From the NCBI RefSeq assembly GCF_902490045.1, contig NZ_CABUCJ010000122.1, positions 1 to 6,829 of the forward strand: a stretch of DNA of 6,829 nucleotides, given 5' to 3'. Position 1 is the stretch's first letter. Every line of letters starts with the position of its first letter. The notes beneath the pieces are model-generated. The model was not told where the DNA came from. It was given only the letters and a program-made list of their open reading frames with translations, and made no database searches. The translations under genes were made by a program, and so were the position numbers. Below are positions 1-5,517 of the stretch, in pieces. Source of the stretch: an uncultured Anaerotruncus sp. Lineage in GTDB: Bacteria > Bacillota > Clostridia > Oscillospirales > Ruminococcaceae.

Positions 1-231
1 CGCCCGCCGGTCGGCGCAGCGGGAGACGGCGGCCTCCTCCTCCGCGGGCGTTTCCAGAGTGATCGCCACGGTGTGCACGAAGTGGATGTCTCCCCGCTTA
101 CGCGCGTCAAGCGAGGTCTTGACGATGCAGGCGTCCGCCGCCCGCACGCCCAGCAGCGCGGCAGCACGGGAAAGCGCCGCCGAGGCGGGTTCCTCCAGCG
201 AGGTTGTGATCGAATGGACGATGATCGGCAT
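1..231 (-). CDS. FAD-dependent dehydrogenase (COG2509-like), N-terminal 77 residues, cut by window edge
   Basis: Partial gene running off the left edge. It was read directly from the minus strand: an ATG preceded by a very strong Shine-Dalgarno GGAGGAGG four bases upstream, then 77 uninterrupted codons. The visible part carries a pattern like the N-terminus of COG2509 uncharacterised FAD-dependent dehydrogenases: an alpha-helical stretch ending in LLGV, then IVKTSLDARKRGDIHFVHTVAI (residues 36-57), close to the family's K-x-S-I-D-A-R-K-x-D-I-x-F-V-x-T-V. The FAD-binding Rossmann motif of this family comes later and lies outside the window, so cofactor use is inferred. Context supports the call: in many Clostridia this gene follows cdaA-cdaR and precedes glmM. 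The substrate is unknown in the family. An intrinsic terminator sits just before its ribosome binding site, so it is probably expressed by read-through. Confidence 0.72.
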   Translation of the reverse strand, partial: MPIIVHSITTSLEEPASAALSRAAALLGVRAADACIVKTSLDARKRGDIHFVHTVAITLETPAEEEAAVSRCADRRA

Positions 232-235
232 AAGT

Positions 236-243
236 CCTCCTCC
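236..243 (-). promoter_or_regulatory. Ribosome binding site of the FAD dehydrogenase gene
   Basis: GGAGGAGG, an extended match to the anti-Shine-Dalgarno, with 4 bases between it and the ATG. It fixes the start of the partial gene. It begins only two bases after the U-tract of the preceding terminator. Confidence 0.8.
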
Positions 244-245
244 GC

Positions 246-280
246 AAAAAACGAGGGCGTCCGGCAGGCCGGGCGCCCTC
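246..280 (-). terminator. Intrinsic terminator after cdaR, in the leader of the FAD gene
   Basis: Read on the minus strand, a 7-bp stem GAGGGCG/CGCCCTC is continued by one C-A mismatch and CCGG/CCGG around a CCTG loop, then one G and six T (251 to 246). An A-rich segment (ACAAAAC) before the stem could pair with the T tract, so weak function on the other strand is possible. It starts 13 bases after the cdaR stop. No room is left for a promoter between it and the next gene's ribosome binding site. Confidence 0.8.
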
Positions 281-292
281 GGGGTGTTTTGT

Positions 293-1603
293 CTATCGCT
301 CCTTGATGGTGACGAGCACGGTGTAGTCGCCGCTCGCCCACGCCAGCCCCTTGCCCGGCGCGGAAATGCGCACCGGCATGGTATACGGTCCGGGCGAAGA
401 GACGTCCTTGGTGGACATGTCGACCTCCGCGACCAGATCGGACCCCGAAAGCGTCGCCATCACATCCGCGTCCCCGATGATGTGCACCCCCGAAATGCTC
501 GGGGACTCCACTGTGACGCTGTAGTTGACCGGGACGTTGGTGACCCGGATGTTGTCGCCCGGGATCGTGTAGTTGCCTTCGAGCATGTCGGCGGTCTTGA
601 TCGTCACGATGACCGTGTCGGTCCCCGAGAGGTTGGTGAACCCGGAGGGCAGGAAACTGTTAACATCAAAGGCAAAAAAGTTGCTGTCAATGGTGATCTC
701 GTTGATGTTGATGAAGCCCATGTCGAGCTGGCTGTAGGCGTCGATCAGCTCCTCCGGCCCGGCGACCAGCAGGGAGGCGACGGAATATTCGTCCTCCAGC
801 CAGTCGATCGGGAAGCCCGACGGGACGTTCAGATATTCGACGCTGACCGGCAGCTCCTTCTGCTTGAGCACCGGGATGGTCACGTCCGCCGTTTCGGCGC
901 TCATCGTCAGCAGGCGGCTGTCGAGTTCGTTGCCCTCGGCGTCGTAAAGGACGATCTGGCCGGTCCTCGTCTTGCTGGAGGTGATCGGCGCGTCAAAGCT
1001 GATCGAAACGACGCATTTGTCAATCCGCCCGACGTCGGTTTCCGGCCCCGAGATCGTGATCTCCCGCGGGCTGACCTTCGTCTGGCCGCGGACATAGTCC
1101 TCGGGAGTCTGGAGCCCCTCGATGTCGGTGGTGATCTGGAAGGTCTTCTGCGCCTGGCGGTCCACCCGCACGCGCACGGTGGACGGGCCGATCGCGTCGG
1201 TCTGCGCGAGGGTGAAGCCCTTGCCGAACTTATCCCCCGCGCTGTAGTTGCCCGTCCTGCCGCCCGAGAGGACAACGTCGAAGCTGCCCGGCGCGGTGAT
1301 GCCGGTGAGGTCCGCGCGGATGTCCACATCCGCGGGCTTGACCGCGCCGACGACGGGTCGCGCACCCTCGATGCGCACGTCGACCGTTTCAATCTCGCTG
1401 TCGACGATGCGCAGGTTGAGCGCGGCGAGCGCGTCCACCTGGTCGGCGGTGATGGTAACCGGCACGTTGCGGATCGTCTGGACCTTATCCGGCTCGACGT
1501 AGTAGACAATCACCAGCCAGATGACGACCGACGTCACCAGAGAAAGGATCATAAGCAGCCTCCGGTTATCCAGGAGGCGTCCAAAGTTAAACTTCATTCG
1601 CAT
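293..1603 (-). CDS. cdaR: CdaR, YbbR-domain regulator of diadenylate cyclase
   Basis: 436 residues. A short basic cytoplasmic start (KFNFGRLLDNRRL) is followed by one hydrophobic membrane segment at about 17-36 (LMILSLVTSVVIWLVIVYYV). The rest is an extracytoplasmic region of about four beta-rich YbbR repeats, roughly residues 45-150, 153-245, 248-337 and 350-434. The repeats show the family pattern of NVPV near the beginning and a V-x-I-x-G (or V-A-G) turn later (VRIEG, ITISG, LLVAG, VHIIG). Members bind the membrane domain of CdaA and modulate c-di-AMP synthesis. The start at 1603 is chosen because GAGGGGG lies just upstream; ATG 1597 is a close alternative, and the longer 5' extension to 1642 lies inside cdaA and lacks membrane-protein character. 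The gene overlaps the cdaA 3' end by 17 bases, implying translational coupling. The stop is TAG, followed at once by a terminator. Confidence 0.92.
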   Translation of the reverse strand: MRMKFNFGRLLDNRRLLMILSLVTSVVIWLVIVYYVEPDKVQTIRNVPVTITADQVDALAALNLRIVDSEIETVDVRIEGARPVVGAVKPADVDIRADLTGITAPGSFDVVLSGGRTGNYSAGDKFGKGFTLAQTDAIGPSTVRVRVDRQAQKTFQITTDIEGLQTPEDYVRGQTKVSPREITISGPETDVGRIDKCVVSISFDAPITSSKTRTGQIVLYDAEGNELDSRLLTMSAETADVTIPVLKQKELPVSVEYLNVPSGFPIDWLEDEYSVASLLVAGPEELIDAYSQLDMGFININEITIDSNFFAFDVNSFLPSGFTNLSGTDTVIVTIKTADMLEGNYTIPGDNIRVTNVPVNYSVTVESPSISGVHIIGDADVMATLSGSDLVAEVDMSTKDVSSPGPYTMPVRISAPGKGLAWASGDYTVLVTIKER

Positions 1604-2477
1604 CTTCCCCCTCGGGGCTCTTCTTCCCCCGCCTGCGGTCAAAACGCTTGTCGGAAGGCTCGGAGACCGCCTTTTCGGGGGTGAGCTCCGTCTCCAGATA
1701 TTCCCGCAGGCGCGCGGTGGAAAGCCCCCGTTCCAGCTTGCCGTTGCGGCAGACGGTGATGAAGCCGGTCTCCTCCGACACGACCACGACGATCGCGTCG
1801 CTCATTTCGCTCATGCCGAGCGCCGCGCGGTGGCGGGTGCCCAATTCGCGGCTGATCTCCTGGTTGTCCGAGAGCGGCAGAAAACAGCCCGCGGCGTGGA
1901 GCCTTCCCTCGCGGACGATCATCGCGCCGTCATGCAGCGGCGAGTTGGGAAAAAAGATGTTTCCGATCAGTTCGGGCGTGGGGTCGGCATCGACGACCGT
2001 GCCCGTCTTGATGATGTCGCCGAGCTTGGTTTTCTGCTCGATGACGACCAGCGCGCCGATCTTCTGGCGCGAGAGGGAGGAAGCCTCCTCCACCAGGGCG
2101 TTGATGAACTTCACCCATTTGGCGCGCGTCTCCTGTTCGCTCACGCCTCCCGAAAAGACCTGCAGCTTCCCGATGCGGGAACGCCCGACCTGTTCGAGCG
2201 CGCGCCGCAGCTCCGGCTGGAAGACGATCACAAGCGCCAGAACGCCGATCTGCAGGATGTTCTTTGTGATGAACTGCATGGCTTTCATCTCGAGCGCCTG
2301 CGCGAGCAGGTAGAGCAGCAGCAGCATCGCGATGCCCTTGACAAGCTGCGCGGCACGCGTTTCGCGCACCAGCTTGATGCCCTGGTAGATCAAAAAGGCC
2401 ATGACAAGGATGTCCAGCGCGTCTTTCCACTCAAACGTGCTGAACGTTCTGACAATGTTGTACCAGAGCTCGGCCAT
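1587..2477 (-). CDS. cdaA: CdaA, membrane diadenylate cyclase (c-di-AMP synthase)
   Basis: 296 residues; condenses two ATP into cyclic di-AMP, a second messenger controlling potassium/osmolyte balance and wall homeostasis in Bacillota. Three N-terminal hydrophobic segments (about 17-37, 43-62 and 68-87) lead into a linker helix (PELRRALEQVGR) and the DAC domain. Both DAC signatures are intact: LHDGA at 181-185 and GTRHRAALG at 213-221, with the SEETG strand at 234-238. A charged, probably disordered tail of about 30 residues (RFDRRRGKKSPEG and beyond) follows the domain. The start at 2477 is chosen from AAGGGG nine bases upstream; the in-frame extension to 2522 reads through the leader hairpin and has no ribosome binding site. 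It is the first gene of a two-gene unit with cdaR and has its own likely promoter. Confidence 0.96.
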   Translation of the reverse strand: MAELWYNIVRTFSTFEWKDALDILVMAFLIYQGIKLVRETRAAQLVKGIAMLLLLYLLAQALEMKAMQFITKNILQIGVLALVIVFQPELRRALEQVGRSRIGKLQVFSGGVSEQETRAKWVKFINALVEEASSLSRQKIGALVVIEQKTKLGDIIKTGTVVDADPTPELIGNIFFPNSPLHDGAMIVREGRLHAAGCFLPLSDNQEISRELGTRHRAALGMSEMSDAIVVVVSEETGFITVCRNGKLERGLSTARLREYLETELTPEKAVSEPSDKRFDRRRGKKSPEGEDANEV

Positions 2478-2506
2478 ACATTCATTCCCCTTCGACGTTC
2501 GGACCA

Positions 2507-2532
2507 TGCGGCCGGAAACCATTCCGGCCGCA
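2507..2532 (-). promoter_or_regulatory. Strong stem-loop in the cdaA 5' leader
   Basis: A perfect 11-bp inverted repeat (TGCGGCCGGAA / TTCCGGCCGCA) closes a four-base loop. It lies between the predicted promoter and the cdaA ribosome binding site, starting about nine bases after the predicted transcript start. No T tract follows on the minus strand, so it does not look like a terminator. A role in mRNA protection, protein binding or translation control is inference. Confidence 0.7.
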
Positions 2533-2547
2533 CAAATCCCTTTTTAT

Positions 2548-2575
2548 ATTTTATCACATATCCACAGCAAATCAA
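2548..2575 (-). promoter_or_regulatory. Probable sigma-A promoter of cdaA-cdaR
   Basis: On the minus strand TTGATT (2575-2570) and TAAAAT (2553-2548) are separated by 16 bases, and a TG one base before the -10 gives an extended -10 element. The region is strikingly AT-rich against its surroundings. The predicted transcript start is near 2541, leaving a leader of about 64 bases. Confidence 0.65.
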
Positions 2576-2605
2576 TCTTTTTTTTGGCGCATGGCGCAGC
2601 TGCCT

Positions 2606-3751
2606 TTATTTCTCATATGCGATCTTCCGGACCGCCTGCGCGAACTGCCTCCCCTGGTCGGGCGTGTTGAATGCGCCGACGCTGACGCGCACCGTCCCGC
2701 CGTGGTTGGTCCCGAATTTTTTGTGCGCGAGCGGCGCGCAGTGCAGCCCGCCGCGGACCGCGAACCCCAGCTCGTTGAGCTTCGCGGTCGTCTCCTCCGA
2801 GCCGAGACCGTCGATGTTGAAGCTGAACACCGGCAGGTTTTTGCCGTGCTGCGGTGCTGGCGTGTAAAGGCGTACGCCCTTCACCTCGCAGAGCTCCTCG
2901 TAAATGCACCGGGCCACCCCGCTTTCAAACCCGGCGATCCGCTCCATCCCGCTCTGCCGGACAAAATCGATCCCCGCGCCCATGCCGAGGATTCCCACCG
3001 TGTTGAGGGTTCCCGCCTCAAAGCGGTCGGGCATAAAATCGGGCTGGAGGTAGTCGTAGGAGACGCTGCCCGTCCCGCCCTCCGCGAGCGGCCGCAGGCG
3101 CTTGCCGCACGAGGTGATGAGCAGCCCGGTGCCGGTGGGGCCGTACAGGCCCTTGTGCCCCGCCGTGCAGAGGAAATCGATCTGCATTCCCTTGACGTCG
3201 ATCGGCTCGATCCCGGCCGTCTGGGCGGCGTCGACCGCGAAGTAAAGCCCGTACTGCCGCGCGAGCTGCGCCAGCTTTGCGACCGGCAGCCTGACGCCGA
3301 AGACGTTGGAGCCGTGCGTGACGATGATCGCGCGGGTGTTCGGCCGGATGCAGGAGCGGAAGGAGCACACCGTCTCCTCGTCGTCCCGGAAGGTCTCGGC
3401 GACCGTGTAGGTGATGATCCCCCGCACCGTGAGCGCGTGGACCGGCCGCAGGACCGCGTTGTGCTCGAGGTCGGAAATGATGACGTGGTCGCCCGGCTTG
3501 AAAAGGCCCTTGACAACCGTGTTGACCGCGTAGGTGCAGTTCTGGGTGAAGACGACGTCCTCCACGTCCGACGCGCCGAAAAACGCCGCGGCCTTCGAGC
3601 GCACCTCGAACACCTGTTTGGCCGTCTCGGCCGACAGGTCGTGGCCGCTGCGCCCCGGGTTGGCGCCGTAACGCATCAGCGCCGCGTCCACGGCGTCCTT
3701 GACGGTCACGGGCTTCGGGAAGGTGGTGGCCGCGTTGTCGAAATAGATCAT
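2606..3751 (-). CDS. Class V aminotransferase, cysteine desulfurase-like (EF2568/TIGR01977 type)
   Basis: 381 residues, full length for this PLP fold-type I family. It opens with YFDNAATTFPKP (3-14), typical of cysteine desulfurases. Visible active-site elements: H97 in DLEHNAV (cofactor stacking), D174 and Q177 in VDAAQT, the PLP-binding K200 in TAGHKGLYGPTG, and R333 with C338 in VRGGLHCAP near the C-terminus. C338 matches the position of the SufS-type catalytic Cys that carries persulfide. The expected reaction is L-cysteine (or selenocysteine) to alanine plus enzyme-bound S or Se. It closely resembles the EF2568 subgroup rather than classic IscS/NifS, and there is no sufU or iscU in the window. 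The start codon lies 4 bases after the DUF3343 stop, with GGGGAGGG inside the end of that gene as ribosome binding site. The enzyme class is well supported; the physiological acceptor is not known from sequence. Confidence 0.9.
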   Translation of the reverse strand: MIYFDNAATTFPKPVTVKDAVDAALMRYGANPGRSGHDLSAETAKQVFEVRSKAAAFFGASDVEDVVFTQNCTYAVNTVVKGLFKPGDHVIISDLEHNAVLRPVHALTVRGIITYTVAETFRDDEETVCSFRSCIRPNTRAIIVTHGSNVFGVRLPVAKLAQLARQYGLYFAVDAAQTAGIEPIDVKGMQIDFLCTAGHKGLYGPTGTGLLITSCGKRLRPLAEGGTGSVSYDYLQPDFMPDRFEAGTLNTVGILGMGAGIDFVRQSGMERIAGFESGVARCIYEELCEVKGVRLYTPAPQHGKNLPVFSFNIDGLGSEETTAKLNELGFAVRGGLHCAPLAHKKFGTNHGGTVRVSVGAFNTPDQGRQFAQAVRKIAYEK

Positions 3752-3755
3752 CCGG

Positions 3756-3992
3756 TCACCCTCCCCGCTGTATTTCCGAAACCTTGATCCCCGCCGCGCT
3801 CAGGATTCCGGCGGCGGCGGCCACGTCTCCGCGGATTTTGAGCCCGTACCCGCAGCCCTGTCTGCTGTTGGGTGAGGTGTTGCGTTCCACATAGGCGGAA
3901 ATCCCGTTCTGTTCCAAAAGTTTTTGACCCTTCATTGCGCTGGTGATGGAACGGACCACCAGCACGGCCTGATCTATATTGGTCATAAGCAT
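3756..3992 (-). CDS. DUF3343 protein, putative Se/S carrier-like small protein
   Basis: 78 residues, the usual size of this family. Its layout is typical: an N-terminal strand (AVLVVRSI), a helix with the SAMKGQKLLEQNGI pattern, a middle loop, the Cys motif QGCGYGLKI (45-53, Cys47), then a helix and strand ending AAGIKVSEI. The family (PF11823) is annotated as Se/S-carrier-like on the basis of this Cys and of gene neighbourhoods; no reaction is established. Coupling by 4 bases to the desulfurase-like gene suggests that the small protein accepts or delivers the persulfide or selenide made by it. Start choice: AGGGAG lies 4 bases before ATG 3992; ATG 3986 (76 residues) is an equally plausible start. 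A longer in-frame reading up to 4127 would include the upstream terminator region and is rejected. Confidence 0.82.
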   Translation of the reverse strand: MLMTNIDQAVLVVRSITSAMKGQKLLEQNGISAYVERNTSPNSRQGCGYGLKIRGDVAAAAGILSAAGIKVSEIQRGG

Positions 3993-4017
3993 CGTTCTCC
4001 CTGCTCTGAAATCATGG

Positions 4018-4034
4018 ATGCGGACGCGCCGCAT
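4018..4034 (-). other. Small stem-loop in the DUF3343 leader
   Basis: ATGCGG/CCGCAT with a five-base loop; one more G-C pair on the outside makes seven. It lies about 26 bases ahead of the DUF3343 start. A second small stem (CCCGC/GCGGG with loop, 4050-4063) lies between it and the terminator. No T tract follows either. Function unknown. Confidence 0.35.
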
Positions 4035-4064
4035 CGCCGACTGTGTATTCCCGCCTGCGCGGGC

Positions 4065-4121
4065 AAAAGAAAATACAGCGGTACAGTCCGCGCGCCAAAA
4101 CGCGTGCAGGTACCGCTGTAT
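4065..4121 (-). terminator. Intrinsic terminator of ispD-ispF
   Basis: A perfect 12-bp stem (4073-4084 with 4110-4121, core TACAGCGGTAC) encloses an inner GC-rich stem (4089-4094 with 4101-4106). On the minus strand it is followed by TTTTCTTTT. It begins 28 bases after the ispF stop. The outer stem is long for a terminator and contains a GGTACC-type palindromic end. Confidence 0.75.
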
Positions 4122-4148
4122 CATCATATGCAGGAACGCTCAGGAAAG

Positions 4149-4631
4149 TCAGCGCCTCATGAGCAGGCAGACCGCGTGGGCGCTGATGCCCTCCCCGCTC
4201 CCGGTGAAGCCCATGTGTTCCTCGGTGGTGGCCTTGACGTTCATATCCTCCTCCGGGATCCCGCACGCGCCGGCCAGCCGCCGCCGCATCCGCGGGATGT
4301 GGGGCGCCAGCTTCGGGGCCTGCGCGACGATCGTCGCGTCCACGTTGCCGACCCTCCAGCCCCGCTGTTCTGCCATCGCGCGCACCCGTCCGAGCAGCGC
4401 GACCGAATCCGCGCCCGCGTAGGCCGGGTCGCTGTCCGGGAACTGCGCCCCGATGTCCCCGAGCGCGAGCGCGCCGAGGATCGCGTCCATCACCGCGTGG
4501 GCGAGTACATCCGCGTCCGAGTGCCCGAGCAGCCCCCGTTCGTAAGGGATTTCCACTCCGCCGATCACCAGCCTGCGTCCCTCCGCGAGTCTGTGCGCGT
4601 CATAGCCGTGGCCAATCCTCATGCCGCTCAT
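4149..4631 (-). CDS. ispF: IspF, 2-C-methyl-D-erythritol 2,4-cyclodiphosphate synthase
   Basis: 160 residues, full length. It catalyses cyclisation of CDP-methylerythritol 2-phosphate to the 2,4-cyclodiphosphate with loss of CMP, in the cytosolic MEP pathway; members are homotrimers with a divalent metal. Zinc ligands are visible as D11 and H13 in GHGYDAH and H45 in DVLAHAVMDA. Also present are GHSDAD (36-41), FPDSDP (64-69), the CDP-binding NVDATIVAQAPKL and the C-terminal NVKATTEEHMGFTGSGEGI. The usual TTTE appears here as TTEE, with E138 aligned to the metal-site Glu. The ATG overlaps the ispD stop as ATGA, so the two are translationally coupled; GGAGGGGG upstream supports this start, with ATG 4622 as an alternative three codons later. 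Confidence 0.97.
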   Translation of the reverse strand: MSGMRIGHGYDAHRLAEGRRLVIGGVEIPYERGLLGHSDADVLAHAVMDAILGALALGDIGAQFPDSDPAYAGADSVALLGRVRAMAEQRGWRVGNVDATIVAQAPKLAPHIPRMRRRLAGACGIPEEDMNVKATTEEHMGFTGSGEGISAHAVCLLMRR

Positions 4632-5350
4632 ATGCGTTCCCCCTCCGCCGCGTCGACCATCGCCGTCGCAACCACGAGATCGACCGGCGTCGTAATTTTG
4701 ATGTTGTCGTAGTCCCCGCGCGAGAGGTAGACCGGATACCCCGCCGCCTCGAGCATCTGGCAGTCGTCGGTATAGTCCTTCCCCGCTTCCTCCGCCTTCT
4801 GCGCCGCCAGCCGGTAGCGCTCCAGCTCGAACACCTGCGGCGTCTGCACCGCGAAGAGCGTGCTGCGGTCGGGCGTCGATAAAATCCGCCTGTTTTCATC
4901 GGCGACCTTGACGGTGTCGGTCACCGGCACGGCCGCGGCGGCAGCGCCGCAGCGGACGGCGTCGATCACCGTTTCCGCGATGACCTGCTGGTTCACGAGC
5001 GGGCGCGCGCCGTCGTGGACCGCCACATACCGCGTCTCGTACCCGACGGCCTCGACGCCGTTTCGGACCGACTGCTGGCGGGTCGGGCCGCCGGCGACCA
5101 CCGAGCGCACCTTCGGGACCCCCCAGGCGCGGATCAGGGCGTGCACCGCCGGGATATCCTGCGCGCGGGCAACCACGACGATCTCGTCAATCCAGTCGCT
5201 GTCGGAAAAGGCGAGCATCGCTCGCACGACGACCGGGACCCCGCAGATCTCTTCAAACTGCTTGTCAATCCCCTGCATGCGCGACGCGGACCCCGCCGCC
5301 GCGATGACCGCCGCCACGCGGGGCTTTTCCAGTTTCCGGTTAAAGAGCAT
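4628..5350 (-). CDS. ispD: IspD, 2-C-methyl-D-erythritol 4-phosphate cytidylyltransferase
   Basis: 240 residues, normal for the family. It transfers CMP from CTP to methylerythritol 4-phosphate in the MEP pathway. Motifs in order: the nucleotide-binding loop AAAGSASRM (17-25), K30, GGPTRQQSVRNG (87-98), VHDGARP (111-117), TDTVK (144-148), QTPQ (169-172), TDD (194-196) and NIKITTPVD (216-224). K30 and K218 correspond to catalytic lysines of the E. coli enzyme. Start choice: ATG 5350 has GGGGGTGG just upstream and puts the family N-terminus (PRVAAVIAAAG) ten residues in; the open frame continues to 5482 but that part covers the promoter and leader. It is first in a two-gene unit with ispF, driven from the promoter just beyond the pfkA terminator. 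Confidence 0.96.
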   Translation of the reverse strand: MLFNRKLEKPRVAAVIAAAGSASRMQGIDKQFEEICGVPVVVRAMLAFSDSDWIDEIVVVARAQDIPAVHALIRAWGVPKVRSVVAGGPTRQQSVRNGVEAVGYETRYVAVHDGARPLVNQQVIAETVIDAVRCGAAAAAVPVTDTVKVADENRRILSTPDRSTLFAVQTPQVFELERYRLAAQKAEEAGKDYTDDCQMLEAAGYPVYLSRGDYDNIKITTPVDLVVATAMVDAAEGERI

Positions 5351-5413
5351 GTCCGCCACCCCCTTTTTCCATGATAACGCCCGGGAAAGAAGAATTTGCG
5401 CGAATTTTGAAAC

Positions 5414-5432
5414 GCCCGCCTCGGCGGCGGGC
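5414..5432 (-). promoter_or_regulatory. Stem-loop in the ispD leader
   Basis: A perfect 7-bp GC stem (GCCCGCC/GGCGGGC) with a five-base loop, starting about six bases after the predicted transcript start and well ahead of the ispD ribosome binding site. It is followed on the minus strand by GTTTC, too poor a T run for a convincing terminator, though weak attenuation cannot be excluded. Confidence 0.5.
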
Positions 5433-5444
5433 CAACCCTGTCCC

Positions 5445-5453
5445 ATTATAGCA
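5445..5453 (-). promoter_or_regulatory. Extended -10 promoter of ispD-ispF
   Basis: On the minus strand TGCTATAAT: a perfect TATAAT with the TGn extension. The -35 position falls in the T run of the pfkA terminator and has no good hexamer, which fits an extended -10 promoter. Predicted start near 5438, leader about 88 bases. Confidence 0.65.
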
Positions 5454-5466
5454 AATCCGCGCGCAG

Positions 5467-5507
5467 AAAAAAAGGCCCCCAAAAGCGCGTGCGCTTTTGG
5501 GGGCCTT
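5467..5507 (-). terminator. Strong intrinsic terminator of pfkA
   Basis: A perfect inverted repeat of 17 bases per arm (5472-5488 with 5491-5507, core GGCCCCCAAAAGCGC) with a tiny loop, followed on the minus strand by seven T. It starts about 10 bases after the pfkA stop. The most convincing terminator in the window. Confidence 0.93.
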
Positions 5508-5517
5508 CTCTTTCGAA

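Noticed and set aside
59..1684. 541-codon open frame on the plus strand opposite cdaR
   Set aside because: Its product is rich in Arg, Asp, His and Val with no domain pattern, as expected for the antisense shadow of a GC-rich gene; the opposite strand encodes a clear CdaR with membrane segment and repeats.
2478..2547. Possible c-di-AMP riboswitch in the cdaA leader
   Set aside because: The leader is only about 64 bases and holds a single hairpin, far too small and simple for the ydaO-type riboswitch.
2578..2605. Run of eight T next to GGCGC repeats, considered as a terminator after the aminotransferase
   Set aside because: The T run is on the plus strand; on the transcribed minus strand it is a run of A, so it cannot serve as the U tract for these genes.
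1521..3787. Long plus-strand open frames (448 and 398 codons) opposite cdaA and the aminotransferase
   Set aside because: Low-complexity antisense shadows; the minus strand carries intact DAC and PLP-enzyme motifs over the same bases.
3993..4127. N-terminal extension of the DUF3343 gene
   Set aside because: It would run through the ispF terminator and exceed the normal family length of about 80 residues; a suitable ribosome binding site lies before 3992.
5351..5482. N-terminal extension of ispD
   Set aside because: It covers the promoter, leader stem and part of the pfkA terminator, has no similarity to IspD, and the ribosome binding site favours the start at 5350.
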